Source of the DNA: Janthinobacterium rivuli
GTDB taxonomy: Bacteria > Pseudomonadota > Gammaproteobacteria > Burkholderiales > Burkholderiaceae_D
Reading direction: 5' to 3'
NCBI RefSeq assembly: GCF_029690045.1
Contig: NZ_CP121464.1
Location: forward strand, 620,001 to 684,000
DNA length: 64,000 bases
The position numbers and the translations under genes were made by a program. The notes under the pieces were generated by a model. It was not told the DNA's origin. It saw only the letters and a program-made list of their open reading frames with translations, and did not search any database. This document shows, piece after piece, positions 53,930 to 63,784 of this stretch. Position 1 is the first letter of the stretch, and each line of letters starts with the position of its first letter.

Positions 53930-55105
53930 TCAGGGGCCGGGATGCAGCACCACCTTGATGCATTGCTCCTGTTTCTTCTGGAAGATCTCGTAGCCATGCG
54001 GCGCTTCGTCCAGGGTCAAGTGGTGGGAAATGATGGCGCCGGGATCGAGTTCGCCCCGTTGTATCCGTTCCAGCAGCGGCTGCATGTAGCGCTGCACGTG
54101 TGTCTGCCCCGTCTTGATGGTCAATGAACGGTTCATGATGGAGCCAAACGGGATCTTGTCGCTGAAGCCGCCATATGCGCCCGGTACCGAGACGACGCCG
54201 CCATTGCGGCATGCCATCAAGGCTTCGCGCAGGGCCGTGGGACGGTCCGATTCCAGTTTCATCGTCTGCTTGAGGCGGTCGTAGATATAGCTGACGCCGG
54301 AACCGTGCGCTTCCATGCCGACGGCATCGATACAGGCATCGGGTCCCCGTCCTCCCGTCATTTCACGCAGGGCATCGGGCACGTCCACCGCATCGAAATG
54401 CAGGGTTTCCGCACCGGACAGTTCGCGCGCCATGCGCAGGCGTTCCGGGTAATGGTCGATGGCGATGACGCGTTCGGCACCGAGCAGGAAAGCGCTCTGG
54501 ATGGCGAACTGTCCCACCGGGCCGCAACCCCACACGGCCACCACCTGTCCTGGCGTGATGGCGCAGGCTTCGGCCGCCATGTAGCCGGTCGGCAGTATGT
54601 CCGAGAGGAACAGCACCTGTTCATCCTTGAGCTCGTCCGGCACCTTGATGGGGCCGACGTCGGCAAACGGCACGCGCACATATTCGGCCTGGCCGCCCGC
54701 GTAGCCGCCCGTCAAATGGGAATAACCAAAGATGCCCGCGCCCGAGTGGCCCCACATCTTTTCCGCCATGTAGGCATTGGGATTGGAATTCTCGCACACC
54801 GAGTACAGCTGTTGTTCGCAAAAGAAGCAGCGTCCGCAGGCAATGGGAAACGGCACCACCACCCGATCTCCCACCTTGAGCTTGCGTACCGCGGAGCCCG
54901 TTTCCACCACTTCGCCCATGAACTCATGGCCGAGGATGTCGCCTTGTTCCATGCTGGGCACGACGCCATTGTAGAGGTGCAAGTCGGAGCCGCAGATGGC
55001 AGTGGAACTGACTTTGATGATGGCGTCGCCGGGATTGAGGATGGCGGGATCGGGCACCTGTTCGATCCGTACGTCGCGCTTGCCGTGCCAGCAATTGGCT
55101 TTCAT
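53930..55105 (-). CDS. Zinc-dependent alcohol dehydrogenase (MDR family)
   Basis: A 391-residue medium-chain dehydrogenase. The catalytic zinc ligands are in [12 protein letters not shown] and [10 protein letters not shown]; the structural zinc lobe is [16 protein letters not shown] (four Cys). The NAD(P) fold has [17 protein letters not shown]. Residues further on ([18 protein letters not shown]) match the glutathione-independent formaldehyde dehydrogenase-like subfamily, so small aldehydes or alcohols are possible substrates. The start at 55105 follows GGAGG; the open frame to 55867 is a second reading of the neighbouring gene. It overlaps the SRPBCC gene upstream by ATGA and is likely translated with it. 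Confidence 0.93.
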   Translation of the reverse strand: MKANCWHGKRDVRIEQVPDPAILNPGDAIIKVSSTAICGSDLHLYNGVVPSMEQGDILGHEFMGEVVETGSAVRKLKVGDRVVVPFPIACGRCFFCEQQLYSVCENSNPNAYMAEKMWGHSGAGIFGYSHLTGGYAGGQAEYVRVPFADVGPIKVPDELKDEQVLFLSDILPTGYMAAEACAITPGQVVAVWGCGPVGQFAIQSAFLLGAERVIAIDHYPERLRMARELSGAETLHFDAVDVPDALREMTGGRGPDACIDAVGMEAHGSGVSYIYDRLKQTMKLESDRPTALREALMACRNGGVVSVPGAYGGFSDKIPFGSIMNRSLTIKTGQTHVQRYMQPLLERIQRGELDPGAIISHHLTLDEAPHGYEIFQKKQEQCIKVVLHPGP

Positions 55106-56199
55106 GACACACCTCCGTTTGCTTGCGGCCGAGGGGCCGGTGCCGTGCCGCCAGCCTTGTGCAGCAAGCGCGTCTTGAAACTGCGCTTGCCCGACGGCTG
55201 GCCCTCGGTGGTGCTGACCTCGCCCGTTTCCATCCACTGCTTGAAGCGGCGCAAGGTGGTTTCGATCTGGTAGGCGGGCGCCTGGCTGAACAGGCCGGCC
55301 ACGGCAGTGCCCACCTTGCCGGCCGGCGGCTGCATGTGCAGCTGCATGGTCACCACGGTGCCGCGTCCGTCGGGTGCGGGCGACAGTTCCAGCGCTCCTG
55401 TTTCGGTATGGTTTTCCGCCGCGCGCCAGCGCATGCCCTGGCCTGGACGCTCTTGCGTCAGTTCGCCTATCCATACGCCTTCGACGCTGTTCCAGCGCGA
55501 GCGGCGCGCATCGATTACCTGCACCGACTGCAGGCCCGGCATGAAGCGGGGCAGGTTTTCCAGGTCGCGCCAGGCGCGGTAGCAATCGTCGGCGGAACGG
55601 TTGACGATGACGCTCTTTTGCAGCGCCAGCCCCGCTTCGCCGGGCGCGGGCAATTCGCTCAGCTTGCGCGGCGCCAGTTGTGCGCTGGCGATATAGTCGA
55701 TGGCCGTCACGCCCGCCACCACGGCTGCCGTCGCCGCCAGCCGCGTGCGCGCATTGCGCCGGCTGGCCATGGCCACACCCAGCAGCGACAGGTCCATGGC
55801 GTCGCCGGCGATGCGCGACCAGCGCCATGCCGGCCGGGTTTCTCCGCGCAGCAAGGCCACGCCGCAAGCCATTTCGCGCAAGCCGATGGCGCGTATCCAG
55901 ACAGACGAGACGCCGCGCAAGCCGCTGGCCCGCGCCAGGCCCTGCGGCGCCACTAACTGGGCCAGGCCCAGGCCGATGCTGAGCCAGCCAAGTGCCCTGA
56001 TCATGGCATGGTTGCCGTGCGCGCTAGCGTCGGGAATGTGCCGCTGCGGCCGTCCATCGGCCTGGCCGCGCGTGCTCGTGTAATGAAGAATGGCGTCATG
56101 GCCATGGTCCGATGCGCCAGCATCATCGGGTATCTCCATTGACGCTTGCCATGCGGGCGGCCTGGCCGTGGCGCCATCGCTGATGTCTTCGTTTTGCAT
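55102..56199 (-). CDS. Membrane protein with SRPBCC (cyclase/dehydrase-like) domain
   Basis: A 365-residue protein. The first 75 residues are hydrophilic. Several hydrophobic segments follow ([39 protein letters not shown]), then a soluble SRPBCC domain (about residues 205-335: [56 protein letters not shown]). SRPBCC domains bind hydrophobic ligands. The C-terminus is basic. ATG 56199 follows GGGAGG. It is translationally coupled to the dehydrogenase downstream, so the pair may act on a lipophilic or membrane-derived substrate. The function is unknown. Confidence 0.82.
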   Translation of the reverse strand: MQNEDISDGATARPPAWQASMEIPDDAGASDHGHDAILHYTSTRGQADGRPQRHIPDASAHGNHAMIRALGWLSIGLGLAQLVAPQGLARASGLRGVSSVWIRAIGLREMACGVALLRGETRPAWRWSRIAGDAMDLSLLGVAMASRRNARTRLAATAAVVAGVTAIDYIASAQLAPRKLSELPAPGEAGLALQKSVIVNRSADDCYRAWRDLENLPRFMPGLQSVQVIDARRSRWNSVEGVWIGELTQERPGQGMRWRAAENHTETGALELSPAPDGRGTVVTMQLHMQPPAGKVGTAVAGLFSQAPAYQIETTLRRFKQWMETGEVSTTEGQPSGKRSFKTRLLHKAGGTAPAPRPQANGGVS

Positions 56200-56304
56200 G
56201 CTGCCTCCCTTCTGTGTATGGGAATTAGGCAGCATGGTCTGGTATGCGTTCCGGCAGGCGTGCGCGAGATGCGCTGGGTCTGCGCCAGATCAAGCATCGG
56301 CGCG

Positions 56305-56338
56305 AAAAAAAACGGCAGCCCGGACTGGCGCTGCCGTT
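56305..56338 (-). terminator. Intrinsic terminator after the DUF885 gene
   Basis: On the minus strand AACGGCAGC (56338-56330) and GCTGCCGTT (56319-56311) form a 9-bp stem with a 10-nt loop, then a T-run (A-run 56305-56312 on the plus strand). Confidence 0.9.
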
Positions 56339-56357
56339 GTGGCGGGAAGCGACTAGC

Positions 56358-58169
56358 TTACTTCTGCTGGGCGATCCACCGGTCGACCTTGGCTTCCAGC
56401 AGTTTCAGGGGCAGGGTGCCGTCGCTCAGCACGACTTCGTGGAACTTCGGCAGGCTGAACTTGTCGCCCAGCGCCTGCTGCGCGCGCTGGCGCAGTTCGA
56501 CGATTTTCAGCGAACCGATCTTGTAGCCCAGCGCCTGGCCCGGCCAGGCCATGTAGCGTTCCGTCTCGCTTTTCGCCACGGCGTCATAGCCGAGGGTATC
56601 GCGCATGTACTTGATTGTCTGCTCACGCGTCCAGCCCTTGGTGTGCAAGCCCGTGTCGACCACCAGGCGCACGGCGCGCAGCATCTCGTCGTTCAAGTGG
56701 CCGAAATACTGGGCCGGATCCTCGAACAGGCCCATTTCCTTGCCCAGGGTTTCCGCATACAGGGCCCAGCCTTCCGTGAAGGCATTGTTGCCGCCGAAAC
56801 GGCGGAAGTTCGGCAAGTCCATCTCTTGCACCAGCGCCAGATGGAAATGGTGGCCCGGTTTACCTTCGTGCAGGAACAGGGTGGTCATGCCCGTGTCGCC
56901 ATACAGTTTCGGATCCGTGACGACGGACCAGAATACGCCGGGGCGCGAACCATCGGCGGCCGGCGCCGTGTAGTGGTCGGCGGCCGTGTCGCGGCTCAGT
57001 TCAGGTTCCAGGCGCAAGTCCAGCGGCGCCTTCGGCACCAGGGTGAACAGGGCTGGCAATTTGCTGTCCAGCAGCACGTTCAGCTTGCGATAGACGTCGA
57101 GCACTTCCTGTTCCGTCTTGAACGGGCGGAATTTTTCCTGCTGCGACACCCACACGGGCAGGCCGGCGGCCGGGCCGTTGTAGCCCATCTTCGGGCCCAC
57201 GATCGCATATTGTTCCTGGATGCGCGCCACTTCCTTCAGGCCGATGGCGTGGATCTGCTCCGGTTTCAGATCCGTCGTGGTGCTGCTGGCCACGCGCGCC
57301 TGGTACCAGGCAGCCCCATCGGGCAGGGCGCTCCAGCCGCTGCTCGCGCGGCTGGCTGGCAGGTAATCGCGTTCCATGAAGGTGGACAGGCGCTGCAGCG
57401 CAGGCATCAGCTTGGCTTCGATGATGACGGTGTAGGTTTGCGTCAGGCGCGCCTTGTCCGCGGCGGAAAAGCTGGCCGGCAAGTTCTTGATGGGCGTGTA
57501 ATAGACGCTGTCTTGCGGCGTGGCGCTGACGAGTTTCTTGAATTGCGGCAGGGCCGATTCCGTCAGCGCCTTCGGCAGCACGATGCCTTTTTGCATGCCG
57601 ACGCGCATATTGGAGATGGCCTGGTCTATCCAGCCCGGCAACTGGCCGATACGGCTCAGGTAAGCGTCATACTCCTTGACGGTGGTCAAAGGCTGCGATG
57701 CCTCGCCACCCGCATAATTGGCCAGGGTGACGGGCATGCTGTCCATCTGGTTCAAGGGCAGCAGGTATTCGGGGAAGCGCTCGAAGCTCAGCGCCGTGGC
57801 CAGTTCATAGTCGAGGATATCGTAGTTGATCTGGTCCTGGTGCGACAGCTGCGCGCGGGCAATGCTGCGCAGCGTCTTCTGGTACTGGCGGTACAGCGCG
57901 AACTGTTTGGCGCGCGCGGCGGGCACGATGGCTGAACCGAGCTGGTCGTCAAAACGGTTGTCGCCGCTCTCGGTGGCGTTGATCGGCTCGAAACGGGCCA
58001 GCGCATCGTAGTACTGATCGGCCACGACCTGCAACCGCTGCTTGGCTTGCGGCGCGCTGACGGCCACGCTTTTGGCTGCGGACTGGGCCGCTTGCGCCAT
58101 GGGCGCATGGGCGAGCAACAGAGAGATGGCCAGGGTGCCGAGGGTGCCGGCGGCAAAACGATGCTTCAT
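56358..58169 (-). CDS. DUF885 family protein, exported
   Basis: A 603-residue protein with a signal peptide (TLGTLAISLLLAHAPMAQAA). The DUF885 metallopeptidase-like motif is HEGKPGHHFHLAL, the family form of HExxH with an extra HH, and the downstream FTEGWALYAETLGKEMGL supplies the acidic ligand. The rest is mostly helical. Members are thought to be zinc peptidases acting in the periplasm, but the substrate is not established. Start 58169 follows AAAGGA; the longer frame to 58256 adds 28 residues before the signal. It is a single gene with its own terminator. Confidence 0.9.
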   Translation of the reverse strand: MKHRFAAGTLGTLAISLLLAHAPMAQAAQSAAKSVAVSAPQAKQRLQVVADQYYDALARFEPINATESGDNRFDDQLGSAIVPAARAKQFALYRQYQKTLRSIARAQLSHQDQINYDILDYELATALSFERFPEYLLPLNQMDSMPVTLANYAGGEASQPLTTVKEYDAYLSRIGQLPGWIDQAISNMRVGMQKGIVLPKALTESALPQFKKLVSATPQDSVYYTPIKNLPASFSAADKARLTQTYTVIIEAKLMPALQRLSTFMERDYLPASRASSGWSALPDGAAWYQARVASSTTTDLKPEQIHAIGLKEVARIQEQYAIVGPKMGYNGPAAGLPVWVSQQEKFRPFKTEQEVLDVYRKLNVLLDSKLPALFTLVPKAPLDLRLEPELSRDTAADHYTAPAADGSRPGVFWSVVTDPKLYGDTGMTTLFLHEGKPGHHFHLALVQEMDLPNFRRFGGNNAFTEGWALYAETLGKEMGLFEDPAQYFGHLNDEMLRAVRLVVDTGLHTKGWTREQTIKYMRDTLGYDAVAKSETERYMAWPGQALGYKIGSLKIVELRQRAQQALGDKFSLPKFHEVVLSDGTLPLKLLEAKVDRWIAQQK

Positions 58170-58303
58170 GCGCGAAGTCCTTTGTAAGGAGGGTATGAAC
58201 GGAGGCGTTGTGGGTCGGGGTGGCCGGTCGCGATGGAGCAGCCGGGGCGTAAGCATACGCCATTGCCCAGTACGTTTGGATAAATTGTACGAGGGGAATG
58301 TTG

Positions 58304-59401
58304 CTATTTTGCCGTAGGCGGCAAGGCCGCTTTCATCTCTTGCCAGTGGCTGCTGGTCAAGGGCAGGCAGGCGGGGCAGGGCGTGGCGGCGATCAGGCTG
58401 CGGATCTGCTGCGCGCGCGCCGCCGTTTGCGGGTGCGAAGAAATCCAGTCGGGCACCTTGGCCTTGTCCTTGTCATCGAGCTTCTGGAAAAAGCTGAGCA
58501 TGCCGTCGGGGCGGATCTGTGCGCGCTGCAAGGCGAGCAAACCGAGGCGGTCCGCCTCTTCTTCCATGTCGCGGCTGAAATACAGGGTGCCGGCCTGGTG
58601 CGCCAGCATGGCGGCCACGGCGCTGATGTCGCCGATGGTCACGCCCACGAGGGCGCCCCAGCCCAGGCTGCTGATCATTTGCCGCAACGAATGGCGCTGT
58701 TCCACGTGCTGCACTTCATGCGCCAGCACGCCGGCCAGTTCGCCCGGATCGGCTGCCTGACGCAGCAAGCCCGTATGCACGACGATGATGCCGCCGGGCA
58801 TGGCAAACGCGTTGACCGTGTCGTCGTTCTTGATCAGCCAGCGGTACTGGTAGCGCGAACCGGCTGTCAGCTTGCGGCCGATCTCCTGCACCGTCTGCTG
58901 CGCCACGCCGCTTTCGTTGATGCCGCCTTGCGCGCGCACTTGCGACAGAGCCAGTTCGCCCAGCTGTTTTTCCGTCGACAAGGGGATCCATCCCGCCAGC
59001 GCGCCGACGGCATGGCCGCCTTGCCACCACAGCAGGGCGGCCGCGACGATGGTCGCGCCCGTCAAGCCGGCCAGCCAGCCCGACACTTGTCGCCGGTTGC
59101 GCTGGCGCTCGCCCCACAGGCGTTGCAGTTGCGGCTGCAGCGCGGCCGGCGCTTCGCGCAAGACGATGGCGATGTCGCTCTCGGTCAGCGGTTTCAGCGA
59201 CACTTGCCGGCCATGTTCGTCGAGCCAGTTCAGGAACAGTTCCGGTCCGTCGACACCGCCCACGCTGACGACCAGCTGCGTCACATCCACGTTATGGCCG
59301 GGCGCATCGATGGTCAACTGCGCGCCGAAAAAATGCGCGCTGACGACCGTGCCGGCCGGGCCGCCATCGGGGCCAGTCAGCAGCGCCTGGAATGGCGTCA
59401 T
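58304..59401 (-). CDS. M48 family zinc metalloprotease
   Basis: A 365-residue membrane protease. An N-terminal soluble domain (about residues 1-105) precedes one hydrophobic helix (GWLAGLTGATIVAAALLWW). The protease domain has the zinc motif LAHEVQHVEQRH (about residues 225-236) and the third ligand in FSRDMEEEADRLGLLAL. It also carries VNAFAMPGGIIVVHTGLL, the conserved strand of M48 enzymes. It is probably involved in membrane or periplasmic protein quality control. It overlaps the HPP-CBS gene by ATGA, so the two are coupled. Confidence 0.9.
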   Translation of the reverse strand: MTPFQALLTGPDGGPAGTVVSAHFFGAQLTIDAPGHNVDVTQLVVSVGGVDGPELFLNWLDEHGRQVSLKPLTESDIAIVLREAPAALQPQLQRLWGERQRNRRQVSGWLAGLTGATIVAAALLWWQGGHAVGALAGWIPLSTEKQLGELALSQVRAQGGINESGVAQQTVQEIGRKLTAGSRYQYRWLIKNDDTVNAFAMPGGIIVVHTGLLRQAADPGELAGVLAHEVQHVEQRHSLRQMISSLGWGALVGVTIGDISAVAAMLAHQAGTLYFSRDMEEEADRLGLLALQRAQIRPDGMLSFFQKLDDKDKAKVPDWISSHPQTAARAQQIRSLIAATPCPACLPLTSSHWQEMKAALPPTAK

Positions 59402-60564
59402 GCGGCGGCCTCGGCAAAGCGGCTTTCGTACAGGGCCGCCATCAGGTCGGACTGGCTGATGATGCCAGCCAGGCGTTCTTCATCGTCGAGGATGGGAATA
59501 TGGTGGTAGCCGGCGTCGGCCATCAGGGGCACCAAATCGATGATGGGCGTGCCCAGGCGGGCCGTGTGCGGCGACGGCGTCATCAGCTGGCCCACCACTT
59601 CCGGCTTATCGCTGTGGGACAGGCCGCTGCGCTGCAGCAGGCCGCGCAGGCGCTGGCGCATGCCCTGATAATCGTCGAGGCCGCCATGGCGCAGGAAATC
59701 CGTCTGCGTGATGATGCCGATGACCCGGCGCGCCCGGTTCAGCACGGGCAGGGCGCCCACCTGGTGCTCGCGCATGGTGCGCCAGGCCACATCGAGCGGC
59801 GTGCCGAATTCCACGCTGAGCACGTCCTTCGACATGATGTCGGCGCAGGTGACGACGCCGAAGCGGCGCTGGTAGGCGCGCATTTCCGTCTGCAGGAAGA
59901 TCGCTTGCAAATCGTCGCGGCTGATGTCGAGCACTTCGCTGTGCTGGCGCAGCACGGCATCGAGGTCGTCCGGCGAAAAGCCCAGGCGGTTGCTGGGCAC
60001 GTCATCCCTGGTGGCGTGCGGATGCGGCGCCACCAGCTGCTGGATGTGCGGGTAGCGGCGTCCCGTCAGGTTGTTGTACAGCACGGCGCAAGCGACCAGC
60101 ACGGCGGAATTGAACAGCACGGTGATGAAGACGAATTCAAAGCCGGCCGCATGCACGCTGGCGCCGCCAACGACGGTGGTGAGCGCCACGGCGCCGCCCG
60201 GCGGATGCAAACAGCGCAAGGCGAACATGGCGCCGATGGCCAGGCAGGCGGCCAGCGCCGCCACGCCCACGCTCGATCCCAGCCATTTCACGCAGGCCAT
60301 GCCGACCAGGCCGGAGACGACGTTACCGCCCACCACGGACCACGGTTGTGCCAGGGGGCTGGCCGGCAGGCAGAACAGCAGCACGGCCGAAGCGCCCATG
60401 GGCGCGATCAGGTAGACGCTGGCACTGTCGGGGGCCAGCAGGAAATGGCAGATGAGTCCGGTCAGCAGCAAGCCGCAGATGGCGCCCGCGCAGGCGCGTA
60501 ATTGTTCGCGGCGGCTGCCGTTGTTCGGTTGCGGCAGCCAGCGTGCCAGGAAAGAAGTCGTCAT
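59398..60564 (-). CDS. HPP family membrane protein with two CBS domains
   Basis: A 388-residue protein. The HPP membrane domain (about residues 20-170) has several helices and the family motif CLHPPGGAVALTT. Two CBS domains follow (about residues 245-385: ADIMSKDVLSVEFGTPLDVA, VGQLMTPSPHTARLGTPIID), which usually bind adenine nucleotides and gate the partner domain. HPP proteins have been linked to nitrite transport in plastids and cyanobacteria; a transport role here is a guess. The start at 60564 lacks a strong ribosome site. Its stop overlaps the M48 protease start, an uncommon pairing. Confidence 0.9.
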   Translation of the reverse strand: MTTSFLARWLPQPNNGSRREQLRACAGAICGLLLTGLICHFLLAPDSASVYLIAPMGASAVLLFCLPASPLAQPWSVVGGNVVSGLVGMACVKWLGSSVGVAALAACLAIGAMFALRCLHPPGGAVALTTVVGGASVHAAGFEFVFITVLFNSAVLVACAVLYNNLTGRRYPHIQQLVAPHPHATRDDVPSNRLGFSPDDLDAVLRQHSEVLDISRDDLQAIFLQTEMRAYQRRFGVVTCADIMSKDVLSVEFGTPLDVAWRTMREHQVGALPVLNRARRVIGIITQTDFLRHGGLDDYQGMRQRLRGLLQRSGLSHSDKPEVVGQLMTPSPHTARLGTPIIDLVPLMADAGYHHIPILDDEERLAGIISQSDLMAALYESRFAEAAA

Positions 60565-60644
60565 GGGGGAGGGCGCGTTCGGGCCGCGTTGCTCAGTCTG
60601 AGCCCAATATTATCCCATGCGTTCCATTTCGCTGCCTGCGGGCA

Positions 60645-60935
60645 TTAATCCTCGGCGCAGATGGCATGCAAGCCGTGTTGTTCCAGCAAGCTCCTGGCAG
60701 CTGCCACGGCGGACGGCGCCGGCTTGCTGCTGGCGCAGGCATAGATGTCATTGAGAACCACCGCCGCATCCTTGTGCGTGACAGCGGCCATCAGCTCGGC
60801 CAGGTTGCGGTCGGAAAAGTGTACGTACAACAGGGCCAGCACGGGGGCATACGCCGTGTCTGGCATGCCGCCGGGATAGGCGCTGCGCAGCATGCGCGCG
60901 GCGCCGGACAAAGCCGGGGGCAGGGTATCTGGCAT
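60645..60935 (-). CDS. DUF3349-like small protein
   Basis: A 96-residue cytoplasmic protein. The segment LRSAYPGGMPDTAYAPVLALL resembles the DUF3349 family (Y-P-x-G-x-P, then an L-rich helix), followed by YVHFSDRNLAELMAAVTHKD. Function is unknown. The start at 60935 is chosen as the first residue before the folded part; the frame to 61034 is longer but lacks support. It stands alone between the HPP gene and the divergent thioredoxin gene. Confidence 0.6.
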   Translation of the reverse strand: MPDTLPPALSGAARMLRSAYPGGMPDTAYAPVLALLYVHFSDRNLAELMAAVTHKDAAVVLNDIYACASSKPAPSAVAAARSLLEQHGLHAICAED

Positions 60936-61100
60936 GCTCAAGCGGCTACTCCTTGTTGGTGCCGATACGCGCTTATACGTTTTCCGCATAAGCACAGTGC
61001 AATTAAATGGTGGATATTTCCTACAGGTACGCATATTCTAGACAATCACACTGGCTGACAGCTGTTCAGCTGGTCCCCACGATTTATCTCAGGAGCCCGC

Positions 61101-61601
61101 ATGCGCTTTTCTATTTTCCTTGCCAGCCTGCTGCTTGCCGGTACCGCCATGGCCGCCACGCCAACGCCGAGCAACCCCGTCGCCACGCCGCATTTGCCGT
61201 ACAACGCGGCAGCCGACGCCAAGGCCGACGTGGCCCGCGCGCTGGCCGAAGCGAAGGCGGCCCACGTGCCTGTCTTGCTGATCTTTGGCGCCAACTGGTG
61301 CGAGGATTGCCGCGCGCTTGACAAGGCATTGAAGGAAGGCAAGAACGCCGAGTTGATGCAGCAGCAGTTCAAGGTCGTCAAGGTCGACGTGGGTAACTTT
61401 GACCATAACCTGGACGTGGCCCAAGCCTATGGCAATCCGCTCAAGAAAGGCATCCCGGCTGCCGTGCTCGTATCGAGCGACAACAAGCAGGTGCTGTACG
61501 CCACCAAGGGCGGCGAACTGGCGAATGCCCGCCGCATGAGCGAGAGCGGCATCTATGATTTCTTCAAGCAAGCGGCCAGCGTGAAAGCGCCGGCGATTTA
61601 A
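61101..61601 (+). CDS. Periplasmic thioredoxin-family protein
   Basis: A 166-residue exported thioredoxin-fold protein. Signal peptide MRFSIFLASLLLAGTAMAA. The redox site is WCEDC in LIFGANWCEDCRALDKAL (about residues 73-77). Typical thioredoxin elements follow (FKVVKVDVGNFDHN, then cis-Pro in KKGIPAAVLVSSD). It likely reduces or rearranges disulfides in the periplasm. The ATG follows CAGGAGCCCGC, a good ribosome site. It is convergent with the chemoreceptor gene with 6 bp between stops. Confidence 0.9.
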   Translation: MRFSIFLASLLLAGTAMAATPTPSNPVATPHLPYNAAADAKADVARALAEAKAAHVPVLLIFGANWCEDCRALDKALKEGKNAELMQQQFKVVKVDVGNFDHNLDVAQAYGNPLKKGIPAAVLVSSDNKQVLYATKGGELANARRMSESGIYDFFKQAASVKAPAI

Positions 61602-61607
61602 TCCCCT

Positions 61608-63587
61608 TTAAAACTCTTCCCACGCATCGCTGGCTGGCGTTGCCGGGCGCGATGGCGTGGGCAGTCTGCTGGGCTGGTGCGCCGGCTGCCGGGGCTGTGA
61701 CTGCGCCGCATGCCCGGTCTCTTCGAGCTTGAAGACGCTGACCACCTGCGCCAGCCGGCCCGCCTGGTCCTGCAACGATTGGGCGGCCGCCGCCGCTTCT
61801 TCCACGAGGGCCGCGTTTTGCTGGGTGGCGTCATCCATCTGCGTCACCGTGGCATTGACTTGCGCGATGCCCTGGCTTTGTTCCTGGCTGGCCGAAGCGA
61901 TTTCTCCCATCAGGTCGGCGACTCGTTGCACGGAGACGACGATGTCCTGCATGGTGGCGCCGGCCGAGTCGACCAGCTTGCTGCCCGCTTCCACCTTGCT
62001 GCCGGAATCGACGATCAAGTCCTTGATTTCCTTGGCCGCCTGGCTTGACCTCTGTGCCAGATTGCGCACCTCGGTTGCCACCACGGCAAAGCCGCGGCCC
62101 TGTTCGCCCGCGCGGGCCGCCTCGACGGCAGCGTTCAGGGCGAGGATATTGGTTTGAAAGGCAATGCCGTCGATCACGCCGATAATGTCGGCGATCTTGC
62201 GCGAACTTTCCGTAATCGCGCCCATCGTCTGCACCACTTGTCCCACCACTTCGCCGCCCTTGACGGCGTGGTTTGAGGCTGACACCACCAGCTGATTGGC
62301 CTGGCGCGCGTTGTCCGCGTTCTGTTTCACGGTTGACGTCAGTTCTTCCATGGCCGCCGCCGTCTCTTCCAGGCTCGACGCCTGGGCTTCCGTGCGCGCC
62401 GACAAGTCCAGGTTGCCCGACGCGATCTGGCTCGATGCGCTCGCAATGGAGCCCGTACTGTCGCGAACTTCGCGTATCGTCACGTTCAGCGACGCGACGA
62501 AGCGGTTGAAGGCGGCACCCAGCGCGCCGACTTCATCTTGCGATTCGACGGGCATGCGGCGGCTCAGGTCGCCATTGCCGCTGGCGATTTCGCTGAGCAT
62601 GTCAGCCGCCCGCGCGACGGGGCCGGCAATGGCGCGGCTGATGACATAGATGATGCACAGGGCGATGCCGCCGCCGACGAGGCCGGCGATCAGGGCGGCG
62701 ATCAGGGCCGAACGCGTAACGTTGCCCAGCACTTCCGCTTCCGGCACTTCGGCCATCACGTACAAATTCAATTCCGGCACGAAAGAGGCGGCCACGAGCT
62801 GCTTGCCGGCCGGCGCCGCATAACTGGCATAGGCGTATTTGTTGCCGGTCAGCAGAGTCTTGCTCAATGCTTCATTAAAGCCGGGCAAGTCCTTCAATTG
62901 ATGCTTGCCGTCGGCCAGGGCCGGATCGCGGTGGATCAGCAGGTTGCCGTCGGCGCGTACCAGGTAGACATGGCCCGTCTGGCCGACCTTGTAGCTGCGG
63001 ATGGTCTCGGCCATGGCGTCGACGCTCAGGCCCATGCCGGCAATGACGGCCTTGCCGCCGGCCGTCTGGCCCCTTGCGTTCAGGAACAGCATGAAACTGC
63101 CCGAGGCCGGATCGCGGTCCAGATTGATCGTGTGCTGTTTGTTTTCATCGAGCATGCTGAAGAACCAGTGATCGGCTGGCAGCTGCTTGTCCAGCGTACG
63201 GATCAGGCCCGCATCGGTCATGTACCTGGACGCCGCTTGTGAACTCCAGCTGACGACGGCCGCCTTGTTTTTTTCCTTGAGCATTTTGGCGTAGCGCTGG
63301 AACGTGGCCAGGCCGTTTTCCGCCAGGTCCGCATCTTCCCAGTCTTGCAGGAAGACATCATTGGCCATCGTCTGCACCACGGACAGCGGCTGGCTGATCT
63401 GGCGCAGCACGTCGTTGCGGATCTCGCCCACTTGCGCCGGCAGTTCCTGGCCGACGACGCGTTCGCGCACATAGTCGCTGCTCATGCGCACGCTGAGGAA
63501 AGAGGAAATGCCCATGAACAGCAGCAAGCATAAGCCCATGCTGAACATCAATTTTTTCTGAATGGAGAGGTGACGAAGCAGCTGCAT
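61608..63587 (-). CDS. Methyl-accepting chemotaxis protein
   Basis: A 659-residue chemoreceptor. One membrane helix near residue 15 (MFSMGLCLLLFMGISSFL), a periplasmic dCache-type sensor (about residues 40-280, with AVIAGMGLSVDAMAETIRSY and VYLVRADGNLLIHRDP), a second helix (ALIAALIAGLVGGGIALCII), a HAMP domain, then the signalling domain with the conserved tip AVEAARAGEQGRGFAVVA. The C-terminus ends DAWEEF, like the pentapeptide that tethers CheR. It is therefore likely adapted by methylation. The ligand is unknown. Confidence 0.95.
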   Translation of the reverse strand: MQLLRHLSIQKKLMFSMGLCLLLFMGISSFLSVRMSSDYVRERVVGQELPAQVGEIRNDVLRQISQPLSVVQTMANDVFLQDWEDADLAENGLATFQRYAKMLKEKNKAAVVSWSSQAASRYMTDAGLIRTLDKQLPADHWFFSMLDENKQHTINLDRDPASGSFMLFLNARGQTAGGKAVIAGMGLSVDAMAETIRSYKVGQTGHVYLVRADGNLLIHRDPALADGKHQLKDLPGFNEALSKTLLTGNKYAYASYAAPAGKQLVAASFVPELNLYVMAEVPEAEVLGNVTRSALIAALIAGLVGGGIALCIIYVISRAIAGPVARAADMLSEIASGNGDLSRRMPVESQDEVGALGAAFNRFVASLNVTIREVRDSTGSIASASSQIASGNLDLSARTEAQASSLEETAAAMEELTSTVKQNADNARQANQLVVSASNHAVKGGEVVGQVVQTMGAITESSRKIADIIGVIDGIAFQTNILALNAAVEAARAGEQGRGFAVVATEVRNLAQRSSQAAKEIKDLIVDSGSKVEAGSKLVDSAGATMQDIVVSVQRVADLMGEIASASQEQSQGIAQVNATVTQMDDATQQNAALVEEAAAAAQSLQDQAGRLAQVVSVFKLEETGHAAQSQPRQPAHQPSRLPTPSRPATPASDAWEEF

Positions 63588-63784
63588 GGGCGACCCTGGG
63601 AATGGGCCCGCGCGCCTGGCAGAGGGTGCCGGACATGCACAGGCAAGTGCGCAGTATAGCGACCGATAGGGTGGCGATATGGGGAGAATGCCGTATTTAA
63701 TTGATGAGCGTTGCTGTGCGGCAACGATTGCAGGATATCAACATGCGCGACTTTCATGCGTATCCATACTGCGCGGAAAAACGT

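Noticed and set aside
55106..55867. Open frame continuing upstream of the alcohol dehydrogenase for 254 codons
   Set aside because: It lies in another frame of the SRPBCC gene on the same strand and reads as an Arg-rich, low-complexity sequence typical of GC-rich shadow frames. The dehydrogenase start at 55105 has a clear GGAGG.
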